The notes: generated by a model not told the origin, from the letters alone. A DNA stretch of 64,000 bases from Scolanthus callimorphus (GCA_033964015.1 CM066912.1:21563073-21627072), one strand, 5' to 3'. Numbered from the stretch's first letter, positions 10,378 through 20,965 are shown. Made by a program: numbers and translations.

Positions 10378-11900
10378 ATGGATCAGCGGCTCATTTGCAC
10401 CAACAAGGATGGGGTGAAGGAGTTTGCCCACAACACGCCGGGCGAGTTTCGTTTTCGTCTCAACGTGCCGTTGACGTTACCGCAGCATCGACTACGAGGT
10501 GGGATTGGAATTGTTGACCACCCCTTCGATGAAAAAGGTGGCGGCTTTGCTCCCCGCACAATTGGCGTTTGGCGTGTGGGAACAGCAGCCGGTGGACGTG
10601 AATGGCGTGGCGTTGACGCGACAAGGAGACGCGTCGTGGTCCGAGCGACCGTATGTCGAATACGATTTTACCCACAATTCGACGTATTTGGCGTTTGCGG
10701 CACCTTCTCAACGGGCAAAGTTGGTGACGTTGGGGCGCTTGAATCACATTCATTACGATTCGATGGAGGCGTTGTTGTTCGAGCTGACGGAGAAATTCAA
10801 TCCCGAATTGCCCAACGTGAACGCGTCGAACAATGGGTTGCGGTTCAAGCGTGACCCTACCAACGCCACGTGGCTGGAAGCCTGGATGCCTGTGGGGCAT
10901 TACATGCCTAACGACATTGCCACCTGGCTTTACGAGACGCTTGCCTTGGAGATGCGTCCAGTGTCGCCTCGTCGTTGCGCGTTTGTCAGTGCTTCGTTTC
11001 CTTCGAAATTGGTCATTGATGTGAACTCGAAAAGCGTGCTTCGATTGTTGGGGTGGCGCGTGGGCTCCCAAATTGGTCACGCTGTAGTCGATACCTATGG
11101 TCGCACTGGAGCCGAAACGTTGACCGCGGCGGCGGACATGGATCCGAACACATTTCGAGGGTTTGTCAAGTTTTCGTGGAGCAAAACGTCGCCGCTCAAG
11201 ATGGAGACGACGGGGGTGCGATGGGTGTTTGGCAGCGAAACGCTGATGAATTCCGTGTTTGGGTTCCCCTTGGCGCAATTGATGGCCTGCCCATGATGCT
11301 CGAAATGCGAACGGCGACATCAAGAAGCACCCCCGCTCCCCAGCAAATTCCCAGCCACCGCGGATGGCCTGCATCTAAAAAATCCGTACCGCAGCGAGGA
11401 CGAGTTGACCAAGCAGCGTTTATTTGCGTTGAACCCGCAACCGTACGCCCCTGCGATGGAGAGCTCGTTGGAAGCGTATCGTCGAGCCGTGGCGGGCGGC
11501 CAGCTGGAGTCGTATTCGTCGCGCGTGTTTTTACCCTACGGGTTAAGCACGTACACGACCATTTCCAGCCAATTGCCTTGGCAGGATCATTTCGATTACA
11601 TGTTTTCGCTGATGGGGGATCAAATGCTGGTGTACCTGTTCAACCTGGTCGAAGAATCGGGTGGTGAACAATCGGACGTTGCCTTTGGCAGGGGTGTTCC
11701 CCCTTACCCAGCGTGCGTACCATTACGAAACGACGCACCAGCTACCCCGTGTGCAATACTATAAAACACGGACGACGAGTATTACGGAAGTTCATTTGAA
11801 AATAACCAATCAAAGGGGGGAGTCGTTAAACTTTAACCCCAACGAAACGACGTCGGCGGTGTTGCACATTCGCCCCAAACTACGCGTGACCGGACTGTGA
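10378..11900 (+). CDS. Polinton structural-type protein B, paralogue of A (frame-broken)
   Basis: The protein has about 500 residues. Its N-terminus repeats the pattern of gene A (EFAHNTPGEFRFRLNVPLTL). A long middle region follows (10499-11296), then a YSEDE-like link and a strand-rich end with DQMLVYLFNLVEES (about 11620) and EVHLKITNQRGESLNF (about 11790). These end blocks correspond to the C-terminal blocks of gene A. It sits between gene A and the core-like protein, a position fitting a virion component. The frame changes near 10495, 11290, 11330 and 11665. The stop at 11898-11900 is followed two bases later by the next ATG. Confidence 0.55.
11760..11767 (+). promoter_or_regulatory. TATA-like octamer inside gene B, upstream of the core-like gene
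   Basis: TATAAAAC lies 142 bases before the ATG at 11902. It differs from the TATAAAAG consensus of the block in the last base only. Confidence 0.3.
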
Positions 11901-11901
11901 G

Positions 11902-12407
11902 ATGATTAGTACGTTTCAGCTGGGTGGTGGTGGATGGAGGTATACAAGGTGCCACGGCCCCCATGCCCCATCCGATTTACTCGGAGCCGTCCACGATACA
12001 ACACGGAGGCATTATAGGTGCGCTTCTCCCTAAACTTGGCATGAGTTTGGTTCGAGGGGTGGGAAAGTTGGTGTGCGTCTCGATGGCCAAAAAAGCGGCC
12101 GTGACGTTGGGTAAAGCAGCAGCAGGGTCAGCTGCGGCGGCCGGGTTAGGTGTCACGCAACGAGTGCTCAAGGGAGACAGTATAAAAGGAGCGGTGAGAA
12201 AGGAGGTGGCTAATAACGCCAACAGCTTGCAAAAAAAGGTCAATCAGGCGTTAACGGGGAAAAAACGCAAAGCCACCAGCACAAACAGCGGCGTCAAAGC
12301 CTAAAAAAGCAAAAAAACAACCCTCTAGTAGTAGTAGTAGTAGTAAGAAGAAAAATAAAAAGAAGAAGAAAAAACCCGTAGTTCACGCGACCACGGTCTT
12401 TGATTGA
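11902..12407 (+). CDS. Small basic pX/pVI-like core or membrane-active protein (frame-broken)
   Basis: The ATG at 11902 begins a Gly-rich N-terminus. After a frame change near 11935 come a QHGGIIG motif, an Ala/Gly-rich amphipathic stretch and a Lys-rich region. A further frame change in the G/A run near 12260 leads into a strongly basic tail of Lys runs with a seven-Ser stretch, stopping at 12405-12407. Polintons commonly encode a protein of this kind, likened to adenovirus pX or pVI (DNA condensation or membrane disruption). The GG motif could be a site for the adenain-like protease; that is inference. Confidence 0.6.
12181..12188 (+). promoter_or_regulatory. TATAAAAG inside the core-like gene, upstream of the capsid gene
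   Basis: An exact TATAAAAG lies 235 bases before the capsid-protein ATG at 12416. Confidence 0.3.
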
Positions 12408-12415
12408 GAAACAAC

Positions 12416-13853
12416 ATGGGGGTCGATCCTAAAGCCGGAGAGGAGGAAAATATCGAGGTGGTAGAAGAGCCTCCTAGCAAAAAGGCCAAATTTAACGTGG
12501 AAGGCGAGCAAGTGGTGGAAGATCAGCGGGTGGTGGACATGTTCAACACCCCACCCTTAATGAAAACGTTCAAGCACCATGGGTTGTTGAGTTTTCGAAG
12601 AATCGAAGGGAGTTCGGACAATCCGATGACGTGGCGCATCATGCCCAATTCGAGTTGGTTTAACATGAGTAGTTTCCGTTTTATTTTTGAACTTAAATTG
12701 GTCAAGGCCGACGACAACACGAGTCTTCCTGACGACAACACCGTAAGAGTAGCCCCCCTTAATTTCCCCATTGCGGCCATGATTCGAAACTTGTCGTTCA
12801 AAATCAACGGGGAAGAATTGGAGGATCAGAACAGCTTGTACCCTTACAAGGCGTACCTTCGCGCCTTGTTGGGGTTTGACCGATGGCAGAAAAAGTACCT
12901 CAAGGGGACGACCGAGTGTTGGCTTCAAGACGACATCGACAAGCATGACACCACCACTCTGGACGCAGATGCGCCGGGCGGCTGCGGACAATTCGGGTTT
13001 TGGCACAGGCAAAAGAAATTTCGTAATGGGTCCAAAGTGCGGCTTTGCCATTACCCATTCATCAACTTGAGAAATTCGGCGCACAATTTTCTATACCCGA
13101 TGGCACGTCGATCGAAATTGAAATGTACATGAACGAGCCCAAATATTACCTGATGGCCAACAGTGAGGCGGTGGGGGCTCTGTACAAGCTGAAAGTGCTC
13201 GACGTGAAGGTCGAGGTGGAGGCGGTGAAACTCGAGGACGACTTCAAGATCGCGTTTGAAGAGATGGTGTGGAAAAAAGGCATGAAGGCCCAGTTTCCCT
13301 ACATTGACACGGAAGTGCAGACGCGGGTCATGCAGGCGCAGCAATCGGAGTTCTTTTTTGGCGATTTGTTCACTGGGAAGATGCCGCGACGCATGTACGT
13401 GTGCTTCATCGAGCAAACCGGGTTTACAGGGCGCTTTGCTAGCAACATGTGGAAGATGGTGATCCCGCCCAATTTGACCGAGTTTGAGGTGTTGGTGGAT
13501 AATGGGGCTTTTCCGAGACCCAAGGTGACGTTTCTCAACGCCGACGATTATGCCGAATTGTACGAGGTGTCGATCACGTCCATGGCTCGAGGACGTCACG
13601 AATTTGCACCCCCGCCGCCGATCAGCCTGAACGAGTTTAACAACGGCTACGGGGTCATTGTTGGGACTTTATGCCCAACAACGGGGGTGGTGGTAAAGAC
13701 GAGTACCTGACCCTGGACCAGCAAGGCAAGGTGGATTTGAAGTTGCGCTTATCGGCGAATTGGGTGGCCAATCACTACGTGGTGATTTTGTGGGAGACGG
13801 CCAAAACTATTAAAATGGATTGTAATCGTTTGGTGCGTGACGAAGAGCTGTAA
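12416..13853 (+). CDS. mcp: Major capsid protein, double-jelly-roll Polinton type (frame-broken)
   Basis: This should form the hexon-like trimer of the icosahedral shell. The ATG at 12416 is used because the longer frame would start at TTG. An acidic leader carries PSKKAKF, a possible nuclear localisation signal. Blocks typical of Polinton capsid proteins follow: a strand-rich first barrel, a KYLKGTTECW region, EIEMYMNEPKYYLM, then KMPRRMYVCFIEQ and an FxNxWKM loop. The end has VIVWDFMP-like and LKLRLSANW...VVILWE strands that match the family's C-terminal sheet. The frame changes near 13100 and 13668. About 478 residues is the usual size. It lies directly before the protease, with the stop and next ATG separated by two bases. 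Confidence 0.85.
13808..13815 (+). promoter_or_regulatory. TATA-like octamer in the capsid gene, upstream of the protease
   Basis: TATTAAAA lies 48 bases before the protease ATG at 13856. It is weaker than the TATAAAAG copies. Confidence 0.25.
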
Positions 13854-13855
13854 TA

Positions 13856-14417
13856 ATGACATCATCACCAGGGGGTACGAGTAACGTGCTTCTTCAGTCG
13901 TTGTTGCATCGCAACCCCATCACGCGTGGTCACGTGCGTGGCGTAGTGGCGGCAGATCGCTTACCGGTGGGGTTATTAAAGCGACGGCGCAATCAAGGCT
14001 TGATTGTAAACACGGATCCGCACGGTCAACCAGGGACGCATTGGGTGGCCCTATGGCGTCCTGCTCGAGGACCGGTCGAATTTTTTGACAGTTATGGCGG
14101 CAGACCGGAAGACTATCATCCTCATGGGTTGTACTACATACAAAAGACGTTAAAGAGTCCTAGCGTAGAAACGAACGGAAACCAACTTCAGCAAGAGACC
14201 ACGTACGTGTGTGGTCATTATTGTCTCATGTTTTTGTATTTCGGTGTCGAGGACGCACATGCGGGAGTTTGTGCGCTTGTTCGACGCCAAACGGCTGGCT
14301 CAAAACGATATAAAAGTTTGTCGTTTGACGTGCACGGCATTTGGCGAGTTTGTGGAAACGCCTGCCGAAATGCGAAAGGTGTGCCAAACCAATCGTTGTA
14401 AAACATCATGTCCATGA
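13856..14417 (+). CDS. pro: Adenain-like maturation protease (frame-broken)
   Basis: This is a C5-type cysteine protease that would cleave capsid and core precursors during virion maturation. The order of catalytic elements fits the family: GTHWVA (His codon 14039), FFDSYG (Asp codon 14087) and QETTYVCGHYC (Cys codons 14210 and 14222). Two frame changes close together near 14240-14250 separate the catalytic core from a C-terminal helical part ending at 14417. The total is about 187 residues, normal for Polintons. The stop codon overlaps the first bases of the ATPase. Confidence 0.9.
14309..14316 (+). promoter_or_regulatory. TATAAAAG inside the protease gene, upstream of the ATPase
   Basis: An exact TATAAAAG lies 99 bases before the ATPase ATG at 14408. 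Confidence 0.35.
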
Positions 14418-15155
14418 TGATGAAAAAAAACACCTACGCACCTCGTCTGAAAAACCTTGCACCATTATGGTGGTGGGACCGACGGGGTGCGGCAAAACCG
14501 AATTTGTGATTAAAATGATTTTGGAACGTCAAGATTTGTTTGAAAAGCCTATCGACGAAATTGATTTTCATTATTCGCAATGGCAAGACAAGTACAGCGA
14601 CTTGCAGCGTCGCTGTAACGCTGTGAAAATGATCGAAGGCATCGAGACGACGCGCATGCAACAATCGGACGACGACGAAGCAGACGACGACGACGAAAAA
14701 AAAGAGCATGAGCAACAATCGGGCGGCTTTGGCGGTCAAAGCAAAAAAAAAAGCAGGTGATGGTGGTGTTTGACGATCTCATGTCGGAGGTGAGTTCGAA
14801 CTCGGAGGTGGAAAAAATGTTCACCAAAGGCAGTCACCACCTGAACATCACGGTGGTGGTGATCACTCAAAACCTGTTTTACGGCGGACCGAAGTCGCGG
14901 ACGAACAGCATCAACACGCATTACTATTTTTTGTTCAACAACCCGCGCGACCAACGTCAGCCCGACATCCTATTTAGTCAAGCGTTTCCGGGCAACCAAA
15001 GCAGCGCACGAAGCGTTTGCCCACGCCACATCTCAAGACCCCGAGCGATTGTTCATGTTGGATTTTTCGCCGCATTCGGCGCCGAGTTGAGACAGCGATC
15101 GAACATTTTGCCGAGCACGCGTCAGTGGCAAACCATTTACCTGAGCAAAGCATAA
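14408..15155 (+). CDS. atp: DNA-packaging ATPase, FtsK/HerA (A32-like) type (frame-broken)
   Basis: This would pump element DNA into the capsid. The ATG at 14408 overlaps the protease stop by 10 bases. Walker A GPTGCGKT lies at 14476-14499 and Walker B VVFDDL at 14763-14780, with TQNLF as the following sensor-like motif (about 14862) and NNPRD near 14938. Between Walker A and B there is an unusual Asp/Glu- and Lys-rich insert (about 14665-14755). The frame changes near 14447, 14745, 15000 and 15085. The call rests on motif order and on close resemblance to the fragment at 51010-51680. Confidence 0.9.
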
Positions 15156-15160
15156 GCACC

Positions 15161-15704
15161 ATGAGCGACAGCAGCAGCAGCAGCAGCCGCATCACGCGTG
15201 CCTTGGCGGAGCTGCGCGAGCTGGCGAGTCAGCTTGACTCCCAACCCGCCGCGATCAACCTCTCGATCAACAAGTGCTTGGCGGCGACGACGACGAGGCT
15301 GCCACGTCGTTGGCGAGCACGGCGGCGGTGTTGCAAGCGGTTCGAGAAGTGGTGGACGAAAATCCTGGTCTGTTTTTGAACGTCACGGATCCCCAACAAA
15401 AATGTCGTCTTTACCACCACCACCAGCAGCAGGTCCTCATCGACGTTAACGCAACAGCACGTCGACACCATCTCGCCCGTCCAACCCCCCGTCGGCCGTG
15501 GCGTTACCACCCGTCAGTCGTTCGGGATTCGTGGGCACGTCTCGCGTCGACGCAGCGCACCACGCAGCAACAGGACCGCAGCAACAAAACAGCCGCAGCA
15601 AACAACAAAACCATAAACCGCCGCCGGGAACTACGCGGGAATTTGCGCGTCAGTTTGCCGAACAGCACGGCGCCTACGACACGTCCACGTTGCGAACGCC
15701 GTGA
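15161..15704 (+). CDS. Small post-ATPase protein, Ser/coiled-coil/Pro-Gln rich (frame-broken)
   Basis: The ATG at 15161 lies six bases after the ATPase stop. A seven-Ser-type start leads into a helical, leucine-spaced region (ITRALAELRELASQL). After a frame change near 15284 it continues as DEAATSLASTAAVLQAVREV, then a Pro- and Gln-rich linker, and ends REFARQFAEQHGAYD before a stop at 15702-15704. I do not know its function. The second Polinton here also has a helical small gene directly behind its ATPase (51692), so the position is conserved. Confidence 0.5.
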
Positions 15705-15800
15705 ACGACGGTGACCACCAAACCACCACCTGACCAAAACCACGACGACGGTGCGCAAGGGCCAACGGCGGTCGTGCAACGCGAGTCGTTCAGTTCGTCC

Positions 15801-15900
15801 NNNNNNNNNNNNNNNNNNNNNNNNNNNNNNNNNNNNNNNNNNNNNNNNNNNNNNNNNNNNNNNNNNNNNNNNNNNNNNNNNNNNNNNNNNNNNNNNNNNN
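15801..15900. other. Scaffold gap of 100 N
   Basis: There are exactly 100 unknown bases, the usual placeholder for a gap of unknown size. The right terminus of Polinton 1 is probably lost here, and continuity across the gap is not proven. Confidence 0.98.
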
Positions 15901-16140
15901 TCCATCCTAACAGTAGCTCACATGTTGACATGTTTGTAGCCGCCAGTAAAGTTGTTGAAATACTGACGCTTGAGTAGCCGCCATTAGTTGAAATTTGACA
16001 TGGGAAGTAGCTGCAATTAAGAGTAGTTCACATATTGATATCCCATGAGTATTCTCCATTTCTGTATTTCACATGTTGACATGTGAGTATCTACCATTGT
16101 GCTGTTCAATATGCTGACACGAATATGTGTGTGACCAAGC
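15901..16140. repeat. Degenerate short repeat after the gap
   Basis: Short imperfect repeats built on ACATGTTGACATG and GTAGC(C/T)GCC recur several times; a related piece appears again near 16577-16610, on the other side of the next repeat. No coding sequence is seen. Confidence 0.45.
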
Positions 16141-16145
16141 ATAAT

Positions 16146-16575
16146 TCCCCGGGGGGACTCCAATATTTTTTTGTCGGGGATGATCGTCGGAAATTTTCAG
16201 TTTCACCCCTAAAAGATACCAAACATGGCGGGTCATGGCGTGGCTCAAAAAATTATTACCCTAAAAGATGGGGCCGTATGTACCAAGTAGGCGCGAAGGA
16301 CACAGGTAACAGGTGAAGAGATACCCATCAAGAAATTTCCGTTTTTGTTTCTAATTTATCGTCTTCTCATCGAGTAATCTCTCTTTCTTACACGGTTTTT
16401 AGAAGCACCATCATAAGAAAAAAACAATTTGGACACAGTTTCGGCCCTAAAACATACCAATCTACCTAAAATTTATTGAAAATCAAGATCACCCCTAAAA
16501 GAGACCAAACCATCGTGATTTTAGCCCCTAAAAGATACGACGATCATCCCCGACAGCTCCCCCCCCCCCCCCCCA
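16146..16575. repeat. Non-autonomous element with inverted ends and CCCCTAAAAGATACC motifs
   Basis: GTCGGGGATGATCGTCG near 16172 is mirrored by CGACGATCATCCCCGAC at 16537-16553. Between them, CCCTAAAAGATACC-like motifs recur about five times, and a C run follows (about 16558-16574). A diverged relative with the same motif lies at 29150-29400. Confidence 0.55.
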
Positions 16576-17441
16576 GCATATAGTTCATATGCTGGCTTGT
16601 GAGTATCCATCATTTTAAGTGAGGATTGAATGTTGAATGTTGGTACACTAAAAACTAAATCAATTGTCTTTGCCAACCAACATACAATGTTATTTGAAAT
16701 ATTAAACTAGGGCACTGATCAAATGGATGGGTACACAAAAAGCGCCCAGGTGACCTTGCAGGAAAATGACAAAAAATACAGTTTTTAAATTTTCTAGCTG
16801 TTGTTGTTATGATTTTGCCATCTTTCAACTGGTTGCATTAGAGAGTATTACTCTAGTGTAACATACTAAAGGCTACCTCACAAACCTCTTTAATACTTCT
16901 CAACGGCGTGGACTGATGTTTCTATCGGAACGACAGTTTTTTTTTTGCTTCCACTTTGGAATATTTTCCAGCTTATACTCTAATTGGTCTCCGTTTCTCT
17001 TGCGTTTCTGCTTTGGGCTTAATATTTCTTGGGCGAGTTGTACTCCAGCTTCGAATGTGATAGGTATTCGATTTCTTTTCTTTTGTTCAACGAAACGCAA
17101 TATAAAACTCTTCTACACCCATGACATATCTGTTTCTACTTGATGCGTTTTTGGGCTCAGATACTCCATGGAGAAAACCTTCCACGTGGAAGCACAGCCA
17201 TTTTGCTAAACTGCCGAGAAGAAAGAAACCCCCTAGAACAGGAAATCCCGTGTTTGCCGATAGGCACACGGCTCCCTCCAACCTCGCCAAATTTTTGCTC
17301 TCAAAATACTTTTAGTGAGGCTCTGGGCCGGTTTGATGGTATGTTGTAGAGCAAATGCAAGAAAGGCAAATTTAACAATGATGCTTACCGAAAATAGATG
17401 CAAAATCGAACAAAAAGCAGTGCTCCGAGGAACTTAGCCTT
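16576..17441. other. No gene seen
   Basis: AT-rich sequence with short open frames only. None has coding character or splice signals that I would trust. Confidence 0.5.
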
Positions 17442-17614
17442 GGAGAGTAGTTTTAGGTCGAGAAACGCGAGTTCTATCGCTTGGCCGCCATCTTGGATTT
17501 GTTTCGCCTTCCTTCCCGCCCCCCTCCCCCCCGATTTGTCACATTTTGTCACAAATCCAAGATTGGCGGCCAAGCGATAGCAAACCCGCGTTTCTCGACC
17601 TAAAACTACTCTCC
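17442..17614. mobile_element. Short inverted-repeat element (MITE-like)
   Basis: Arms of about 60 bases (17442-17501 and 17552-17614) are near-perfect reverse complements, beginning GGAGAGTAGTTTTAGGTCG, around a 50-base pyrimidine-rich loop. No target duplication is clear. Confidence 0.7.
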
Positions 17615-18445
17615 AACGCCTGCGAGCAGGCTACCGAGGAACTCTGAGCAATAAAACCAAAATGACGTCTGACATAATTGCACTGGGAAATTTCTCTTTT
17701 TTTCTTCTGAGTTGATGGCCGTTTTAATCATGGCAAAGGACGGGCGTTTGCTATCTTTTTTTTTTCAAACTTTTTTATTATGTTTTTGAATATTCTTTTA
17801 CAAACAAACAAAAACTAATTACATAAAATTGTGAGCATCTTCCTACTTGCCAATTTTGCCAATATTTTATTCGGGATAACTTTAATCAAGGGCTATCATT
17901 TAGACATACATTTAGAGAGAGACTATTAATTTTTCCCATTTTGTGATATGAAAAGGTGTTTTGTTAGCGAGCTCTGCAGATTTAAGCTCTATTTTATGAT
18001 AATGTTTCTCCCGTGATTTATATATAAGCAATTTGTACAGGAGAATTATAAAATTTACCAGTGAGTTCTTATCTTGGCTTTTGTCAACTCTAAATAGAAT
18101 TGTTGCGAGGTTTATGGGGAAAAACCAATTGCGCCTCTCTCCCGCGCAACTCTCTGATTTCAAAACAGAAAGTTTGCTTCTATACAGTCAAAAAATATAT
18201 CAATAGTTTCGAGATGGGTATGGCAAAAGGAACACCTTGGCGAATCTACTAATTTGAACTGATATAGTTGTTTAATTTAAAAAGAGTATGTTATTTAATA
18301 TCTTATATTGAAAAGTACGAAGATATGTATCAGGCATTTGCTGTCATCACTGCATGAAATGGCGAATATAAGGGCATATACGGATTCCGTATACATTTTG
18401 CATAAGGAAAGTGTACTGATGTATAAGGAATTGCTATGGATACTG
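17615..18445. other. No gene seen
   Basis: AT-rich, with homopolymer T runs near 17755. No protein or RNA gene is recognised. Confidence 0.5.
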
Positions 18446-18566
18446 AATGTATAAGGGTCAGTACACAACCTCATCCGTACACGTATGTACCGGAAACAGT
18501 ACACACTTTGTGTAATGAACAGTATACATAAAATTTAAGGTCCTTGGATACGTGCAATGTATTAGG
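18446..18566. repeat. ~105-bp dispersed repeat, copy 1
   Basis: The unit begins GGGTCAGTACACA, contains AAACAGTACACAC and ends near GGATACGTGCAATGTA. Related units lie at 19776-19890 and, three in a row, at 20679-20965. Confidence 0.7.
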
Positions 18567-18968
18567 GCTGACAAGAAAACAGCCCGTCACTTCGTGACGC
18601 TAGAAGACCCAACCTAAGTTCCCCCTTCCATAAAAACTGCTGATTTACATGACCTCCCTTTTTGTGTGTTTGTTTTGCACTGGTCTCCCTGATTTTGGTG
18701 GAGAAATTGACGCACGTGTGTGTGTCTTGCTTGGTGAGTCAGTCCGGTTCTCAAATCTGTCTAAGAACCCGCTAAAATTGAAAACGCAGCCTATTACAGA
18801 AAAAACATTTGACTTCGGAATTGTTTGTATAATGCTTATCAGTAAGGCCCGAGAGAAGAAACAGGTAAAGTTAAACTGTTCTAAGAAATTTCTTAGTTTA
18901 TCATAGCTAGGGATATTTAGAGAATGTCATTAGCGCGCGCTCTGTAGGCAGTGCCAGGTGTAAGTTTG

Positions 18969-19700
18969 TTCGAACTTGAATGAAATTTTTCTCAGCTCAA
19001 ATCTTTCTCGAATTAGAATTATCCCTACACACAAATGTAAGTAATCTGTAATAGAACCATTTAGGTTTGAATGTCTATGGTGCTATCGGCTAAGGGAACT
19101 GTGTTCTTTTTTAGTTTATGTGGGAGATTTCAACATGGCCGCGATGGCGGCTTTATCCCTCGCTGAAAAAATCGCTTGAATTAGAACTTAGCCAAAGGTG
19201 AATCTTTTCCAACAAAAACACGCCCACTGGAGAGATTTCCTCCTTCTCTTCTGGTTTGTGTCCTTCGTTTTGCGATACAGCGTCAGGATTTATACTTAGA
19301 AAATATTATTCATGGCTTTGTGGCATTTCGCCTTAGCGTGCTTACAGAAAGCAAGGCGGTGTACGGCGGTGTACGTTTTTTTAAACTTGAATGAAAATTT
19401 TTCTCAGCTTAAAGCTTTCGAATAATAATTATCCCTGCACATTCCTGCAAGTAATCTGTGACAGAACCATTTAGGTTTAGATGACTATGGTGATTTCGGC
19501 TGTGCGAACTGAGTTCTTTTTTAGTTTCTGTGGGAGATTTCCAAATGGCGGCGATGGCAGCTTTGTCCCTCGCTTAAGAAATCGCTTGAATAAGAACTTA
19601 GCCCAGGGTGAATCTTTTCCAACCAAAACACGCCCACTGTGGAGATATCCACTTTCTCTTCAGGTTTGTGAACTTCGTTTGGCGACACAGCTTCAGGGCC
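18969..19700. repeat. Direct duplication of a ~320-bp segment
   Basis: The segments 18969-19290 and 19383-19700 are similar over their whole length (period about 414), sharing AACTTGAATGAAA at the start and AAACACGCCCACTG near the end. A third, inverted copy is recognisable within 26690-26850. Confidence 0.7.
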
Positions 19701-19775
19701 AAGCGGAGTGAGTGCGGACGATTTAGCCAATCGCCGAAACGTTTGCGCAGACAACCCGATTATAATAGTATAGAT

Positions 19776-19890
19776 AAGGGTCAGTACACGAAGTTATCCG
19801 TACACGTGTGTGCCGTAAACAGTACACACTCTGTGTAATGAACAGTATACGTAAGGTGTAAGGTCCTTGGATACGGGCAATGTATATGTA
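19776..19890. repeat. ~105-bp dispersed repeat, copy 2
   Basis: Same family as 18446-18566. It ends at the left edge of the inverted-repeat element that starts at 19891. Confidence 0.65.
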
Positions 19891-20675
19891 GTCCAGTAAT
19901 ATTGCATTTTGACCCGGAACAAATTGCAACAGTAGCTTTCTCTTCAAAACCCTTTTAGATTTGATGTACTAATGAACATACTAAAAGTCGTCCACAATCC
20001 GAGCACGGCAACATCCTGAAAATTAGGAAAACTTGATGGGATAATTTTCTTTTGTTCGCGGCCATCTTGCCCTTTGTTATTAATGAGTTTTGCCGCACTT
20101 AGTTTTGCGAAACTTTTGAGATTCGCTATACTGTACAGTATTCCCAGCTAAGTGTTTAAATTGTTAGTGGTTTAAAATGGACTCATTCGTGTTATATATA
20201 CTTTGTTAGGTATGTTATTTTTGCAAACTACGCTTTGACTAAGAGAAATTTCCAATGTCATAATTCCAATACAGTGCCTGACTAGGAATCTTGAAACACG
20301 TTTCTATAAACAACTCAATAATTCTTAATAACGGATTCGGTTGGCAAACATCAATAGACTCTATACAAGGGGTCATTTCTATGTAAAGGAAAGCGTTAGA
20401 ATATATACCTGTAACGCGTTACAGTCTAGAACTAGTTTCATCAGCGTAGAGCTTTAAGTGCCGTAAACCTCATTAATAACAAAAGCCAATATGGCGAAGA
20501 AAGCTGTTTCCGATTGCTTTGAATAAATCCCTTTTTTCGAGATGTTGCCGTATCGGGATTTTGGACGACTTTTGATATGTTATTAAGTGAGTATAATAGA
20601 GTCTAAATCCGTTGAGATTTGTACTGTTGCAATTTGTTCCGGGTTAGCCTTATTATTCACGTAAAATGACCGGAC
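19891..20675. mobile_element. 785-bp inverted-repeat element with TA flanks
   Basis: The ends begin GTCCAGTAAT and finish ATGACCGGAC, with a TA dinucleotide outside each (19889-19890 and 20676-20677), as for Tc1/mariner-type MITEs. The inverted arms (about 190 bases) share the CCGGAACAAATTGCAACAG block and the GTCGTCCA...GGCAACATC block. No transposase is present. Confidence 0.6.
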
Positions 20676-20678
20676 TAA

Positions 20679-20965
20679 AGGGTCAGCACACAAAGTTATC
20701 CTTGCACGTGCGTGCCGTAAACAGTACACACTCTGTGTAATGCGTAAGGTGTAAGGTTCTTGGATACGGGCAATGTATGAGGGTCAGTACACAAAGTTAT
20801 CCGTATACATATATGCCCGTAAACAGTACACACTTTGTGTAATGAACAGTATACTTAGAGTCACTACCGCGACAAAGTTATCCGTGCATAAGTGTGCGCC
20901 GTAAACGGTACACACTTTGTGTAATGAACAGTGTACGTAATGTGAATGGTCTCTCGATACGGTAC
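20679..20965. repeat. ~105-bp dispersed repeat, three units
   Basis: Three diverged units follow each other at about 20679, 20779 and 20870, each with AAAC(A/G)GTACACAC and TGTGTAATG. Confidence 0.65.

Larger units (their letters stand above)
1..15800 (+). mobile_element. Polinton/Maverick (adintovirus-like) element 1, both termini outside view
   Basis: The stretch carries the Polinton gene set: protein-primed family B polymerase, retroviral-type integrase with chromodomain, double-jelly-roll capsid protein, adenain-like cysteine protease and FtsK/HerA-type packaging ATPase. All of these are read rightward, with a leftward unit at the left end. Such elements are integrating DNA viruses or virus-derived transposons of animals. 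I see no terminal inverted repeat: the left end lies before position 1, and the right side runs into a 100-N gap. The gene set is complete, but reading frames are interrupted repeatedly by single-base losses in short homopolymer runs. The family assignment is firm; the exact clade is not determined here. Confidence 0.93.

Noticed and set aside
15711..15977. Genes spanning the N gap
   Set aside because: The frames are open only because unknown bases give no stops.
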